A stretch of DNA of 64,000 nucleotides from Cytophagaceae bacterium (GTDB taxonomy: Bacteria > Bacteroidota > Bacteroidia > Cytophagales > Flexibacteraceae): the NCBI GenBank assembly GCA_027490155.1, contig JAIXYP010000069.1, positions 124,001 through 188,000 of the forward strand, read 5' to 3'. Position 1 is the first letter of the stretch. Every line of letters begins with the position of its first letter. The translations under genes and the position numbers were made by a program. Positions 1 through 9,565 of this stretch are shown here, one piece after another. Below the pieces are notes generated by a model. That model was not told the DNA's origin. It did not search any database and saw only the letters and a program-made list of their open reading frames with translations.

Positions 1-1
1 T

Positions 2-3000
2 ACGCTCAGTACGGTGGCCGACCCACGTGCTGCCGATGCCAACCTGCTGAGCCGATCCCTTCAGAAGCTGGCGAGGCAAGACCTATTTGTCCAGCAAGAG
101 CAAGGTACCCATGACCTCCATTTGGGGTATCCTTTTGTGGTAGGTTCATTGGCAGCTGGTGTGCCGATCTTGGCGCCTTTGGTGCTGTTCCCCTGCCAGC
201 TTAGCCAGCAAGATGGCAAATGGCAGCTCAGTTTTCAGGATCAAGAGCCGCCCTACCTAAATCCTGCCTTTTTGTTGGCATGGTCGCACTATACGGGCCA
301 GCCCTTGCCGCAAGACTTGCTAGATGCCGAGATTTTGCCAGTGCCAACCACTGAGGCCAACCCTGACCATGTTGGCTTTATGACCATGCTCTACCGTTTG
401 CTGGTGGCAAATGGCATCGAGCTTCGGCTAACACCTGAGGTGATGGCTGATGGTTTAATGCCCTTTGTGCCAATACGCAAGCCAGAGCTGGAAGCAGTTT
501 ATGGCCCCGGAATGCTCGAGTTCAAACCAATGGCCGTTTTGGGGTTGTTCCAACAGCCGGACGGCTACTTGCAACAAGACTATGACCAGTTTGGTGCTGA
601 GGGCCGCACCATCGAGCAGTTTTTTGCGACCGATGCTGATCATGCTACCTACACTACCCGACACAGCATAAGGGAGGCAGATACCTACCTGCCCCTACCT
701 TATGATACCAGCCAATGGCAGGCAATCATAGCGGTGCGGGGTGGCAAACCCTTGGTTGTGCAAGGCCCGCCGGGCAGTGGTAAATCCCAGCTGATCACCA
801 ACCTGATTGCCGATTTTGTCAGCCGAGGTAAAACCGTTGCCTTAGTCTGCCAAAAGCGCGTGGCCTTAGATGTAGTCGCCAAACGATTGCAAGAGATTGG
901 TATCCAACCATGGGTGGCCTTGGTACATGACTATAAGGAAGAGCGACATGACCTTTACTCCCGCCTCAAATCCCAAGTCGATCGGTTGGATCAATACCAG
1001 CAAGAGCTCAATGCACTTGGTGTCCTGCGGCTTGAGCAGCAATACCAGTCAATCAGCAACCAGATCGAGCAGGTATTGAGGCCACTAGAGGCGATCAAAA
1101 GACAACTCTATGCCATCGGGCCTGCGGGCATATCAGCCAAACAACTTTATCAGTTGCTGGCAGACCGACCAAATGTTACGGAGAAGTTTCCATTGTCTTT
1201 GAGCTGGGATCAAATGCCAGAGGTACCAAATTGGCCCACTTGGCAAGATGCCAAATTGCGACTCCGACTATTGTTGCAGCACAGGCAGCGGCTGTTGGCT
1301 AATCCTGATGCTAGTTCACTAGGTTGGCTTTTGGCCCATTACCCAGCTGAAACGGATCGACCCAATTGGCATGGCCTACCTGGCAGCCAGTTCAATGATA
1401 GTTTGGCCCAGATCCAGCAAGACCGAGAGGCCATATCCGCTGCCTTGCCGCATCTGCAAAGTCGTTTGCCCAAAGGAGCTACCACCTTGTCGGATCTCCA
1501 GACCTTGGTCCAGCTTTATCCTGCTTGGCAAGAAGGCTATGCAAAGGCTCAGGCTCATGACCTTGATGCCATCCGACGGCTGGACAAGGACCCTACCTTG
1601 AGCCAGCAGCTCCACGATGCAGCAGCTCAACTTGCTTTGCTGGCCAACCAAATGCCACACCTTTTGCGAATGCCAACCAGCGAGATTACCCAATTGGGCG
1701 ATTTGGTTCGGTTAACCGAGCAACAAGCCGCAGGGTGGTGGGGTAGGCTCACATGGCCTTATTCTAATGTCCGCCAGCAGCTCAAAGCCATTTTGGGTCA
1801 GTGGTTCGATAAACTAGCTGCGGATCAGGTTGGGGACTGCCTACGGGCGGAGCTTGATGCCTACAGTAAGTATAAGGCTCTACGTGAATCTGTAATAAAA
1901 TCAGCCAACCTAGCAGGGTTTGGCCCAGGTGACCATCAAGACCTACAAACGCTAGACCGTGCCCAATGGGTCGTGTTGTTTCGGGATAGGGTCCTGCTGC
2001 TGAGCCAATTGCTGCGGGACTGGCCAGTGAATGCCTTGTTCGGCATCCAGACCTTTCTGGAGGAAGCCGAGCAATTGGTAGCCGATGTCACACTATTGCG
2101 CCACCATGCCCTATCCCTATTACCTTGGCTAGGTCCTACTATCTGCGATAGACTGTGGTGGATTGACGCTGACCCGAACCTGACGATTAATCAGCTATCT
2201 AAGGTTGGCCAATTGCAGCAACAGGTCGAAGAGCTAGATCAATACCAGTCTGCTTGCCCACCATGGATAGTTGCCCTTTCGATTCAGGTGATTCCGTTGG
2301 CTGGAGAAAAGGCGGATTTGCAAAACTGGAAGACTACCTCAGTTGATGACTTGATCAATACGGCGGAGCAATCCTTGCTAGAGAATTGGATCAAGGCCAC
2401 CGAAGATGTCAACCCTGAGCTTACCCAAATCGGCCATTGGCAACTGACCGAACAGGAAGCCCAGTTACAGACCCTCTTGACCCATAAACAACAACTCGCA
2501 GCTGAGCTGGTGGTCGTCAGGCTCAAGGAACGCACCTGTTTGGGCCTAGACTATAACCGATTGCAGAACCGCGTGACCTATCGCAACCTCTATGATCAGG
2601 TGTCTAAAAAACAACGCCTCTGGCCTGTGCGCAAACTCCTCAGCAACTATGCGGAGGATGCACTGCGCCTGATGCCTTGTTGGCTTACAAGCCCCGAGGC
2701 CATGGCCGCTATGTTCGGCACAACACCCGTCTTTGACCTCATGATCGTGGACGAAGCCAGCCAATGTTATGCCGAGCGCGGTCTGCCTGCCTTGGCCCGT
2801 GCCAAACAAGTTGTGGTGGTGGGGGACAAAATGCAGCTGCAACCATATAGTCTGTATCAAGTGCGCTACGAAGCCACCGACGAAGCACTGGACCTCAACC
2901 CCGACCTAGATAGCCTCTCCCTGTTGGATCTTGCTAGCCGATATGCCCATACCCAAACCCTTACGGGCCACTATCGCAGCCGCCACCAAAGCCTGATTGC

Positions 3001-3958
3001 GTTCAGCAACCATCATTTCTATGATGGTAAATTGCTATACCTGCCTTCACCTTCCGAGTTAGCGAGCAAGAGATCAAGTCAGTTCCTAAACAATGATGGA
3101 TTGGACGATAGGCCTATTGAACCATCATTGTTTACGACACCGATCAAGGTGCATTACATACCTGATGGCATTTGGGCAGATCAGCGCAACCAAGCCGAGG
3201 CAGAAGCCGTTGTGGACCATCTAATCCAAAGCCTTAGTCAATCGATCTTAGGTCAGGCATCGGTAGGGGTGATTACGTTTAACATCCACCAGCAGCTACT
3301 GATCCAGGATTTGTTGGAAGCTGCTGCGCAGGATAAACAACTAGCAATTCCACCCAATTGGTTTGTCAAAAGCCTAGAGCATGTGCAAGGTGATGAGGCT
3401 GATATCATCATCTTTTCGGTGGCATACGCTGCTGATAAGGCAGGGCGGATCCGGGCACAATACGGCAGCCTATCACGAGCAGGGGGCGAAAATCGACTCA
3501 ATGTCGGCATCACCCGCGCTCGCCAACAACTTGTTGTATTCAGCAGCCTGTTGCCGCATCAACTCCCAACGGATGATAGTACCAATGCGGGCCCCCGGCT
3601 CCTGAAGGCCTGGCTGCACTATGTTTGGCAGGTTGGCACCCAGCCACAAGATTCTGATTTAGGCCATAGCTCACCAATCCCGGCTGAGCTAACATGGCCT
3701 GCCGCACCAGTTGGTAGCCTCGCTGCGCGGATAATAGCATCTGAAGTGCCTAATACATCCTCCTTGCTACCTGTTGCAGATATAGCAGATGTACTATCAG
3801 CCACCCTCACCCTAACTGATGATGACCGCTTTGCTATGCAGCCAGATGGGCGGGCTGAGTTTGGCCTATTGCCATTGGCGCTTAGGCAGGCAGGTTGGCA
3901 GGTCCAACGTGTGTGGGAACGAAGCTATCATGGCCAGTCCACCCAGACAGGACATTAG
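2..3958 (+). CDS. Superfamily 1 (UPF1/DUF4011-like) helicase, 5'-truncated by the window edge
   Basis: Large P-loop helicase whose reading frame is open to the left edge; the GTG at 14 is only the first possible start codon, so the N-terminus is probably missing. Counting from that GTG (1314 residues), Walker A is GPPGSGKS at 251-258. The C-terminal half has a DEAD-like Walker B (MIVDEASQC), the motif III-like VVVGDKMQLQP, the GHYRSRH motif IV region, a VQGDEADIIIFS motif and the motif VI signature NVGITRARQQL. The long insert between Walker A and Walker B is rich in Leu, Gln and Glu and looks helical. This order is that of UPF1-like SF1 helicases, including the DUF4011 group of bacterial helicases, some of which sit in defence loci; that link is inference here. 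The last 30 residues (LRQAGWQVQRVW) resemble the end of MTES_1575-type nuclease domains, but no full nuclease domain is evident. About 240 bp separate it from the next gene. Confidence 0.85.
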   Translation, partial: TLSTVADPRAADANLLSRSLQKLARQDLFVQQEQGTHDLHLGYPFVVGSLAAGVPILAPLVLFPCQLSQQDGKWQLSFQDQEPPYLNPAFLLAWSHYTGQPLPQDLLDAEILPVPTTEANPDHVGFMTMLYRLLVANGIELRLTPEVMADGLMPFVPIRKPELEAVYGPGMLEFKPMAVLGLFQQPDGYLQQDYDQFGAEGRTIEQFFATDADHATYTTRHSIREADTYLPLPYDTSQWQAIIAVRGGKPLVVQGPPGSGKSQLITNLIADFVSRGKTVALVCQKRVALDVVAKRLQEIGIQPWVALVHDYKEERHDLYSRLKSQVDRLDQYQQELNALGVLRLEQQYQSISNQIEQVLRPLEAIKRQLYAIGPAGISAKQLYQLLADRPNVTEKFPLSLSWDQMPEVPNWPTWQDAKLRLRLLLQHRQRLLANPDASSLGWLLAHYPAETDRPNWHGLPGSQFNDSLAQIQQDREAISAALPHLQSRLPKGATTLSDLQTLVQLYPAWQEGYAKAQAHDLDAIRRLDKDPTLSQQLHDAAAQLALLANQMPHLLRMPTSEITQLGDLVRLTEQQAAGWWGRLTWPYSNVRQQLKAILGQWFDKLAADQVGDCLRAELDAYSKYKALRESVIKSANLAGFGPGDHQDLQTLDRAQWVVLFRDRVLLLSQLLRDWPVNALFGIQTFLEEAEQLVADVTLLRHHALSLLPWLGPTICDRLWWIDADPNLTINQLSKVGQLQQQVEELDQYQSACPPWIVALSIQVIPLAGEKADLQNWKTTSVDDLINTAEQSLLENWIKATEDVNPELTQIGHWQLTEQEAQLQTLLTHKQQLAAELVVVRLKERTCLGLDYNRLQNRVTYRNLYDQVSKKQRLWPVRKLLSNYAEDALRLMPCWLTSPEAMAAMFGTTPVFDLMIVDEASQCYAERGLPALARAKQVVVVGDKMQLQPYSLYQVRYEATDEALDLNPDLDSLSLLDLASRYAHTQTLTGHYRSRHQSLIAFSNHHFYDGKLLYLPSPSELASKRSSQFLNNDGLDDRPIEPSLFTTPIKVHYIPDGIWADQRNQAEAEAVVDHLIQSLSQSILGQASVGVITFNIHQQLLIQDLLEAAAQDKQLAIPPNWFVKSLEHVQGDEADIIIFSVAYAADKAGRIRAQYGSLSRAGGENRLNVGITRARQQLVVFSSLLPHQLPTDDSTNAGPRLLKAWLHYVWQVGTQPQDSDLGHSSPIPAELTWPAAPVGSLAARIIASEVPNTSSLLPVADIADVLSATLTLTDDDRFAMQPDGRAEFGLLPLALRQAGWQVQRVWERSYHGQSTQTGH

Positions 3959-4198
3959 GGCACGATGTGCAACTGATGGCGCATACATCCATCCATTGCT
4001 ACATCCATTTATCAAGCCCTTGGCATCACCATCCTGCCAAACCTGACAAAGCAAAAGGGAAAGGCATGGCTTGGCATCAAATTTGACAAATAGAGCAAAA
4101 ACACGCCCTATTGGTAGTAGTTGGCTATCTTGCCACAATCTGTCAGGCCCTGCCATGCTACCATTGGCAACTAATCACAAGTACAATTAAGCACAACC

Positions 4199-4873
4199 AT
4201 GCTAATCATATCCTTAATCATCATGGCGATCAGCTGGCTTGCCCAGAGTCGCCTCAAGAGCAAGTTCGAGCTTTATAGCCAGACCCCGTTGCAGGCCAAC
4301 CTAAGCGGCCAGGAGGTAGCTGAGCTGATGTTGGCCGATGCCGGCATCCGTGACGTTAAGGTTTATAGTGTCGAAGGCAAACTTACCGACCATTATAACC
4401 CGACCGACAAAACAGTCAACCTCAGCCCGGATGTGTTCTACGGACGCAATGCTGCTGCTGCCGCTGTCGCTGCACACGAGGTAGGCCACGCCGTTCAGCA
4501 CGCTACCGCCTACAGCATGCTGATGTTCCGTTCGTCCATGGTCCCGATGCTGAGTGCTGTCAGTACCTTTATGCCTTGGTTGATTATCGGTGGGGTGTTT
4601 GCCCTCCAGTTCACGATCATCCCCCTCGGCATTGGCGTAGCCTTGTTTGCACTCACAACCTTGTTCTCGTTCATTACCTTGCCTGTCGAGTTTGATGCCA
4701 GCCGCCGCGGTTTGGCCTTTGTACAACGTCGTGGTGTTGTCAACGCTGCTGAGTATGATATGGCCAAGGACGCACTTTGGTGGGCCGCCAGTACCTACGT
4801 CATCGCCGCAATTGGCTCGTTAGTGACTTTGCTCTACTATGTAATGATCTTGCTCGGCCGTCGGAACGACTAA
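4199..4873 (+). CDS. Membrane zinc metallopeptidase (Zn_peptidase_2 / YugP family)
   Basis: A 224-residue protein with an N-terminal membrane segment (residues 1-15), the zinc-binding motif HEVGH at 93-97 and a likely third ligand, Glu164, in LPVEFDASRR. Two further hydrophobic segments (about 119-160) and one near the C-terminus (about 198-220) place it in the inner membrane. This arrangement and length match the PF04298 family (B. subtilis YugP-like), predicted zinc proteases of unknown physiological substrate. The segment just before HEVGH is an Ala-rich run. It starts at ATG 4199 after a 240-bp gap and is followed by a terminator-like hairpin (4985-5023), so it is probably monocistronic. 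Family assignment is firm; the substrate is unknown. Confidence 0.9.
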   Translation: MLIISLIIMAISWLAQSRLKSKFELYSQTPLQANLSGQEVAELMLADAGIRDVKVYSVEGKLTDHYNPTDKTVNLSPDVFYGRNAAAAAVAAHEVGHAVQHATAYSMLMFRSSMVPMLSAVSTFMPWLIIGGVFALQFTIIPLGIGVALFALTTLFSFITLPVEFDASRRGLAFVQRRGVVNAAEYDMAKDALWWAASTYVIAAIGSLVTLLYYVMILLGRRND

Positions 4874-5191
4874 AGTCCTTTGGCCAGTCTGTCATACCTG
4901 ATCCTACTAATCAGACAGGTTGATTTGGTTCTTGGCATCAGGCCCAACAGTTTTTTACGGCTTTTGCATTTCATTTTGTCAAACTGACCCAGTATTCGCT
5001 CAAATTCTGGGTCATTTGTTTTTATTGCCGCTTTTACCAAATTAAATTTGCCTAAGTTTTGTGGCCCGTAGCCTTTCGTCCAGTCCAGTACCGCGTCCTT
5101 TTGGGCTCATTGCCGATGCCGGATAGATTGATTATGACCAGATAACATCCCTATTTTACACCACCATTACTTTCGAAGAATCCCTCCAGGC
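4874..5191. other. Intergenic region, 318 bp
   Basis: Contains the terminator at 4985-5023. Near the right end is a TACTTTCG element (5168-5175), close to the Bacteroidota -7 consensus, 16 bases before the acyl-CoA dehydrogenase ATG. No TTG -33 element at the usual spacing was found. No RNA gene or convincing ORF is visible. Confidence 0.5.
4985..5023 (+). terminator. Probable rho-independent terminator after the zinc peptidase gene
   Basis: An 8-bp inverted repeat (TGACCCAG / CTGGGTCA) with a 14-base loop is followed by TTTGTTTTT. It lies 110 bases downstream of the peptidase stop codon. Confidence 0.65.
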
Positions 5192-6331
5192 ATGGAATTT
5201 AACCTTACCGAAGAACAGATTGCAGTCCGTGATGCCGCCCGTGAGTTTGCTCAGGTTGAGCTTTTGCCGGGTGTTATCGAGCGTGACGAGCACCAGAAAT
5301 TCCCGACCGAGCAAGTCCGCAAAATGGGCGAGCTAGGGTTTATGGGCATGATGGTCGCCCCAGAGTGGGGTGGTAGTGGTCTGGATACCGTATCCTATGT
5401 CTTAGCGATCGAGGAGCTATCTAAGGTCGACGCCTCGGCTTCTGTGATTATGTCGGTCAATAACTCTTTGGTCTGTGCAGGCCTAGAGAAGTATGGCAAC
5501 GACGCCCAACGCGAAAAGTACCTCAAGCCCCTTGCCATGGGGGATGTAATTGGCGCTTTTTGTTTGTCTGAGCCTGAGGCAGGCAGCGATGCCACCTCGC
5601 AGCACACCACCGCGGTTGACATGGGAGACCACTATGTGCTGAACGGAACCAAAAACTGGATCACCAACGGGAGTACCGCTACCTATTACTTGGTAATGGC
5701 CCAAACCCATGTCGAGCTGAAACACAAGGGGATCAACGCCTTTATTGTGGAGAAGGGTATGCCCGGGTTCACTGTCGGGATCAAGGAAAATAAATTAGGT
5801 ATCCGCGGATCGGACACGCACTCGCTAATGTTTCAGGATGTGATTGTGCCAAAAGCCAACCGCATCGGCGAAGACGGTTTCGGATTCAATTTTGCCATGG
5901 GCGTACTTAACGGTGGCCGGATAGGTATCGCTTCCCAAGCCCTCGGTATTGCGTCTGGTGCTTACGAGCTAGCCCTAGAATATAGCAAGAGCCGCAAAGC
6001 CTTTGGCAAAAGCATCAGCGAGCACCAAGCTATTCAGTTCAAGCTGGCACATATGGCCACCGAGATCGACGCTGCGCGTTTGCTCTGCCTTCAGGCTGCT
6101 TGGCTAAAGGATCAAGGACGGGATTTTGCCAAAGCCAGTGCCATGGCCAAGTTGTTCGCCAGCCGGGTCGCGATGGAGACTTCTGTTGAGGCCATCCAAA
6201 TACATGGTGGCTACGGTTTTGTCAAGGAATATCATGTGGAGCGCATGATGCGGGATGCCAAAATCACCCAGATTTATGAAGGAACCTCTGAGATTCAGAA
6301 GATTGTTATCAGCCGCGAGCTGCTAAAATAG
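5192..6331 (+). CDS. Acyl-CoA dehydrogenase
   Basis: A 379-residue flavoprotein of the usual family length, predicted to oxidise acyl-CoA to trans-2-enoyl-CoA with FAD and pass electrons to electron-transfer flavoprotein. Family signatures are visible: GAFCLSEPEAGSDA in the middle domain (FAD/substrate binding), the KNWITNG strand, RIGIASQALG in the C-terminal helical domain, and IQIHGGYGFVKEY. The C-terminal IYEGTSEIQ contains the likely catalytic base Glu363, at the position used by short- and medium-chain enzymes and not the isovaleryl-type position. Chain-length specificity cannot be read from the sequence. It is apparently monocistronic, with no beta-oxidation partner gene nearby. Confidence 0.95.
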   Translation: MEFNLTEEQIAVRDAAREFAQVELLPGVIERDEHQKFPTEQVRKMGELGFMGMMVAPEWGGSGLDTVSYVLAIEELSKVDASASVIMSVNNSLVCAGLEKYGNDAQREKYLKPLAMGDVIGAFCLSEPEAGSDATSQHTTAVDMGDHYVLNGTKNWITNGSTATYYLVMAQTHVELKHKGINAFIVEKGMPGFTVGIKENKLGIRGSDTHSLMFQDVIVPKANRIGEDGFGFNFAMGVLNGGRIGIASQALGIASGAYELALEYSKSRKAFGKSISEHQAIQFKLAHMATEIDAARLLCLQAAWLKDQGRDFAKASAMAKLFASRVAMETSVEAIQIHGGYGFVKEYHVERMMRDAKITQIYEGTSEIQKIVISRELLK

Positions 6332-6414
6332 CACATTTTCTATAAAAACGGGTGCTGAAATATTGGATTTGTGCATTACATTTGTCCCGCGATAGCGGAG
6401 CATGTGGAGACTAG

Positions 6415-6448
6415 TTTGTGTAGGTCATACTAATCTTGATACTTTTTG
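6415..6448 (+). promoter_or_regulatory. Candidate Bacteroidota-type promoter for the AraC-like regulator
   Basis: TTTG at 6415-6418 is followed after 21 bases by TACTTTTTG (6440-6448), which is one base longer than the TAnnTTTG consensus. A second -7-like element, TACATTTG, lies at 6377-6384. Either would give a 5' leader longer than 100 bases. Confidence 0.35.
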
Positions 6449-6565
6449 CACGATTGCAGTTGACCTTAACACAACCGCATGATCCGTTTTTTCTGCGAAA
6501 CACCTAACACCGTTTTTCAACCGAATCCAAGGTTCTGGGCTTCCTACTAATCAGCCCCTATTGTT

Positions 6566-7495
6566 ATGACAATGGAAGACTATAACAAGGTTTTTGAAAA
6601 CCTTCGTATCGACTTCGCAAGGGTGCGTCACCTCAAGCTGACCAAGCATTTTACGATTTTTGGGTTCGAGGAGAACTGCAACAACATCATCTTGGTTAAC
6701 AAGGGCTCGCTTAGAGTAGGCGAGAAGGACGGTTTGGTCGCTGCTGGCCAAGTCGTATTTATACCCTCCAAGCGCAAAACCAGCATCCGCTACGGTGGCG
6801 AGGAAGGTGTTGTTTTGACAACGGACCAGTTCCTGAGCAATCGGGATAACAACTTTTCGCTCCTGACCGACAAGTTGCCGTCAGAAATTGACGAGGACAG
6901 CATCAGCATCATCTCTTTTGACTGCAAGATCTTCGACAACGTGGATTTCTTCCACACGCTCGAGTTGCCAAGCTTCATCATCCGTGACAACCCAGTTATT
7001 ATTGGGCTGATGGAAGAGGCTGTGTCCGAAAGCCTCGGTGCCCGCCCAGGAGGTATGCGCATCGTAAAGGCCAACGCCGATCAGCTCACGATCGAGATCC
7101 TGCGCCACGTAATGGACCGCAAGATCTTCCTCGAGCAGATCGCGACCAACATCGTTTACTTCAAAGACCCACGTCTGGTCAAGATATTCTACCACATCCG
7201 CCGTAACCTAAGCGGTGACCTCAGCAACAAGATTCTGGCTGAGCTTGCGGACGTCAGCGAGGACTATGTAGGCCAGTATTTCAAAGCACTGACTGGCATT
7301 AACCCGCAGGACTACATCGAGTACCAACGCATGGAAGAGGCCATCCACCTGCTTCGCACCACCAAATACAGCATCGCCGAGATTGGCGAGAAAGTCGGCT
7401 TTAACGGCACGGCCTATTTCTGCCGCCGCTTCAAGATGATGTTCGGCATCCCGGCTGCTAAAATGCGCCGTCGCGAGACCATCGTCGCTGTATAG
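6566..7495 (+). CDS. AraC-family transcriptional regulator
   Basis: A 309-residue regulator. Residues 1-200 form a putative sensing domain that includes a cupin-like N-terminal stretch (about 30-90, ending in strands such as AGQVVFIPS). Residues about 205-300 form the two helix-turn-helix motifs of the AraC family: the first at about 222-245 (ILAELADVSEDYVGQYFKAL) and the second at about 270-292 (IAEIGEKVGFNGTAYFCRRF), with the family's GF-x-x-x-x-YF-x-R-x-FK pattern. The ligand and regulon are unknown. It stands alone, with a 235-bp upstream region holding candidate promoters and a strong terminator directly downstream. Confidence 0.92.
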   Translation: MTMEDYNKVFENLRIDFARVRHLKLTKHFTIFGFEENCNNIILVNKGSLRVGEKDGLVAAGQVVFIPSKRKTSIRYGGEEGVVLTTDQFLSNRDNNFSLLTDKLPSEIDEDSISIISFDCKIFDNVDFFHTLELPSFIIRDNPVIIGLMEEAVSESLGARPGGMRIVKANADQLTIEILRHVMDRKIFLEQIATNIVYFKDPRLVKIFYHIRRNLSGDLSNKILAELADVSEDYVGQYFKALTGINPQDYIEYQRMEEAIHLLRTTKYSIAEIGEKVGFNGTAYFCRRFKMMFGIPAAKMRRRETIVAV

Positions 7496-7515
7496 TTTAT
7501 TCAATCATTTCAGTG

Positions 7516-7551
7516 AAAAAAAGCCCCATACGCCCAGTATGGGGCTTTTTT
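7516..7551 (+). terminator. Strong rho-independent terminator after the araC-like gene
   Basis: A perfect stem (AAAAGCCCCATAC with GTATGGGGCTTTT) with the 5-base loop GCCCA runs into a T tract. It starts 20 bases after the stop codon. Confidence 0.92.
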
Positions 7552-7727
7552 GTCGTGTATGGTAGGGTTCAATCAGCTAGCTTTCTTGGTGTCGCCCCAT
7601 GTTTCCTCGGCCTAGATTAAGCCAAATGATGCTGTCGAATAAAGCAAGGTGATTAGCCTTCGTGGCCGGACTAATGCTTGGTGAGAAACGATGCCTAGGG
7701 AAAGCCTCCGCTGTCAAAATGTCATAC

Positions 7728-7763
7728 TTTTGCTGGCCCTATCCAGAGATCTGACTAACTTTG
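7728..7763 (+). promoter_or_regulatory. Candidate promoter of miaB
   Basis: TTTTG (7728-7732), a 23-base spacer and TAACTTTG (7756-7763) match the Bacteroidota -33/-7 pattern at the long end of its spacing range. It would give a leader of about 170 bases before the miaB ATG. Confidence 0.5.
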
Positions 7764-7934
7764 CAAACTAACCAATGCACTTGGCTGCCACTGTGTTGCG
7801 GGCATCTCTAAAACCTGTTTTAGGAGGTCCAACCCAAGCGGCCTTGCATTTCAACCTTGCCTCAAATGAGGGTGCTACCATTCATGCTAGGCGCCCCCTT
7901 CCAAAATAACCCCGAACCACTTTTCTGATAGACC

Positions 7935-9377
7935 ATGTCAAACGCTGTTATCCATGACCTTGGCATCCTGGACCTTGATGCCAAAGCTGCCGAGCTGGAG
8001 CCAACGCCCAAAACCACCGTCGATACCAATACGGGCCGTAGCCGCAAACTCTACATCGAGAGTTATGGCTGCCAGATGAACTATTCGGACAGTGAGATCG
8101 TGACCAGCATCTTGTTCGATAATGGTTTTGATACCACCTCGTCTGCTGAGGAGGCAGATTTGATTTTACTTAACACTTGCGCCATTCGTGACAATGCTGA
8201 GCAAAAGATCCGGAACCGTCTGATGCACCTCAATGGCGTCAAGAAGCGTAACCCAGGTTTACAGATCGGTGTGTTGGGCTGTATGGCCGAGCGCCTCAAG
8301 ACCAAACTCCTAGAGGAAGAAAAAATGGTCGATATGGTCGTTGGTCCTGATGCCTACCGTGATCTACCGAATCTTATCCAGGAAGTGGACGAAGGCCAAA
8401 AGGCGGTTAACGTTTTCCTCAGTCGGGACGAGACCTATGCAGACATCACCCCCGTGCGGCTCAATACCAATGGCGTTTCGGCCTTCGTGAGCATCATGAG
8501 GGGCTGCGACAATATGTGTTCGTTCTGCGTGGTGCCTTATACCCGTGGGCGCGAGCGCAGCCGAGATGCCCACTCTATTGTGGCCGAATCGCAGGACCTT
8601 TTCAGTAAAGGTTACCGTGAGGTCACCCTTTTGGGCCAGAATGTGGACTCCTACAAATGGGCCTCTGAGGATGGTACCGAGCACGTCAACTTTGCACAGC
8701 TGTTGGAGCAGGTTGCCCTAGTTTCGCCACTGTTGCGCGTGCGATTCAGCACATCCCACCCCAAGGATATCACGGATCAGGTATTGCATACAATGAAGCA
8801 GTACGACAACATCTGCAAGTACATCCACCTTCCGGCCCAGAGTGGCAATAGCGATGTTTTGCGTGCCATGAACCGGACCTATGACCGTGATTGGTATCTG
8901 AACCGTGTTGCTGCCATTAGGGACATCTTGGGCGAAGATTGCGCCATCAGCACCGACATGATCACTGGTTTCTGTGGTGAGACCGAGGAGCAACACCAAG
9001 ACACTTTGTCCTTGATGGAGGCGGTGGTCTATGACTATGCCTATATGTTCGCCTATAGCGAGCGCCCCGGCACCCCCGCAGCTAAAAAACTCCAAGACGA
9101 CATCGCAGCCGATGTCAAACAACGCCGCCTGACCGAAGTCATCGAAGTCCAGAGCCGCAGTAGCCTAGCCCGTAATCAGCGCTGGGTAGGCCGGGTTCAT
9201 ACCGTCTTGGTCGAGGGCACCAGCAAGCGTAGCCAAGAGCACCTCAGTGGCCGTATCGACCAGAACGCCGTTGTCATCTTCCCGAAGATGCATTACCAGA
9301 AAGGTGACTATGTCCAGGTCTTTGTCCATGATTGTACTGCAGCTACCTTGTTTGGTAATGCTGTGCAGGATCAGTAG
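7935..9377 (+). CDS. miaB: tRNA-2-methylthio-N6-dimethylallyladenosine synthase
   Basis: A 480-residue radical SAM methylthiotransferase that adds a methylthio group to i6A37 of tRNAs reading UNN codons. The N-terminal domain has the three cysteines of the second iron-sulfur cluster: Cys46 (YGCQMN), Cys82 (LNTCAIR) and Cys116 (LGCMAER). The radical SAM motif CDNMCSFC gives Cys191, Cys195 and Cys198. The sequence [12 protein letters not shown] and the C-terminal TRAM domain (about 410-475) are typical of MiaB and not of RimO or MtaB. An N-terminal extension of about 35 residues precedes the conserved core. It lies upstream of a sigma-54-type activator and lptE, an order I recall from other Bacteroidota genomes. 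Confidence 0.97.
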   Translation: MSNAVIHDLGILDLDAKAAELEPTPKTTVDTNTGRSRKLYIESYGCQMNYSDSEIVTSILFDNGFDTTSSAEEADLILLNTCAIRDNAEQKIRNRLMHLNGVKKRNPGLQIGVLGCMAERLKTKLLEEEKMVDMVVGPDAYRDLPNLIQEVDEGQKAVNVFLSRDETYADITPVRLNTNGVSAFVSIMRGCDNMCSFCVVPYTRGRERSRDAHSIVAESQDLFSKGYREVTLLGQNVDSYKWASEDGTEHVNFAQLLEQVALVSPLLRVRFSTSHPKDITDQVLHTMKQYDNICKYIHLPAQSGNSDVLRAMNRTYDRDWYLNRVAAIRDILGEDCAISTDMITGFCGETEEQHQDTLSLMEAVVYDYAYMFAYSERPGTPAAKKLQDDIAADVKQRRLTEVIEVQSRSSLARNQRWVGRVHTVLVEGTSKRSQEHLSGRIDQNAVVIFPKMHYQKGDYVQVFVHDCTAATLFGNAVQDQ

Positions 9378-9451
9378 ATCAAGGGAGTTTGCCTTAGCCT
9401 AGTTGATCGACCAATATGCAATTTGCTCGGTCTGAACTTTTTGAATTACCT

Positions 9452-9497
9452 ATCAAAAGGACTCTTTCCATAAGGTAGAATCCTTTGATCGGTTTTT
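9452..9497 (+). terminator. Possible terminator after miaB
   Basis: ATCAAAAGGA pairs with TCCTTTGAT with one bulged base across a 19-base loop, followed by CGGTTTTTG. The hairpin is imperfect and the T run is short. Confidence 0.35.
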
Positions 9498-9565
9498 GAA
9501 GAATCTGGGCTAAAGGTTCATTTAAGTCAAAATTCAATGCCCATTGCTATTGCCCCCCCACCACT

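Larger units (their letters stand above)
7496..7934. other. Intergenic region, 439 bp, upstream of miaB
   Basis: After the terminator at 7516-7551 there is a candidate promoter (7728-7763). Downstream, a short perfect inverted repeat (CTAAAAC-CT-GTTTTAG, 7808-7823) lies inside the predicted 5' leader of miaB. No gene is supported here; a minus-strand ORF at 7862-8047 overlaps the miaB start and has no recognisable features. Confidence 0.5.
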
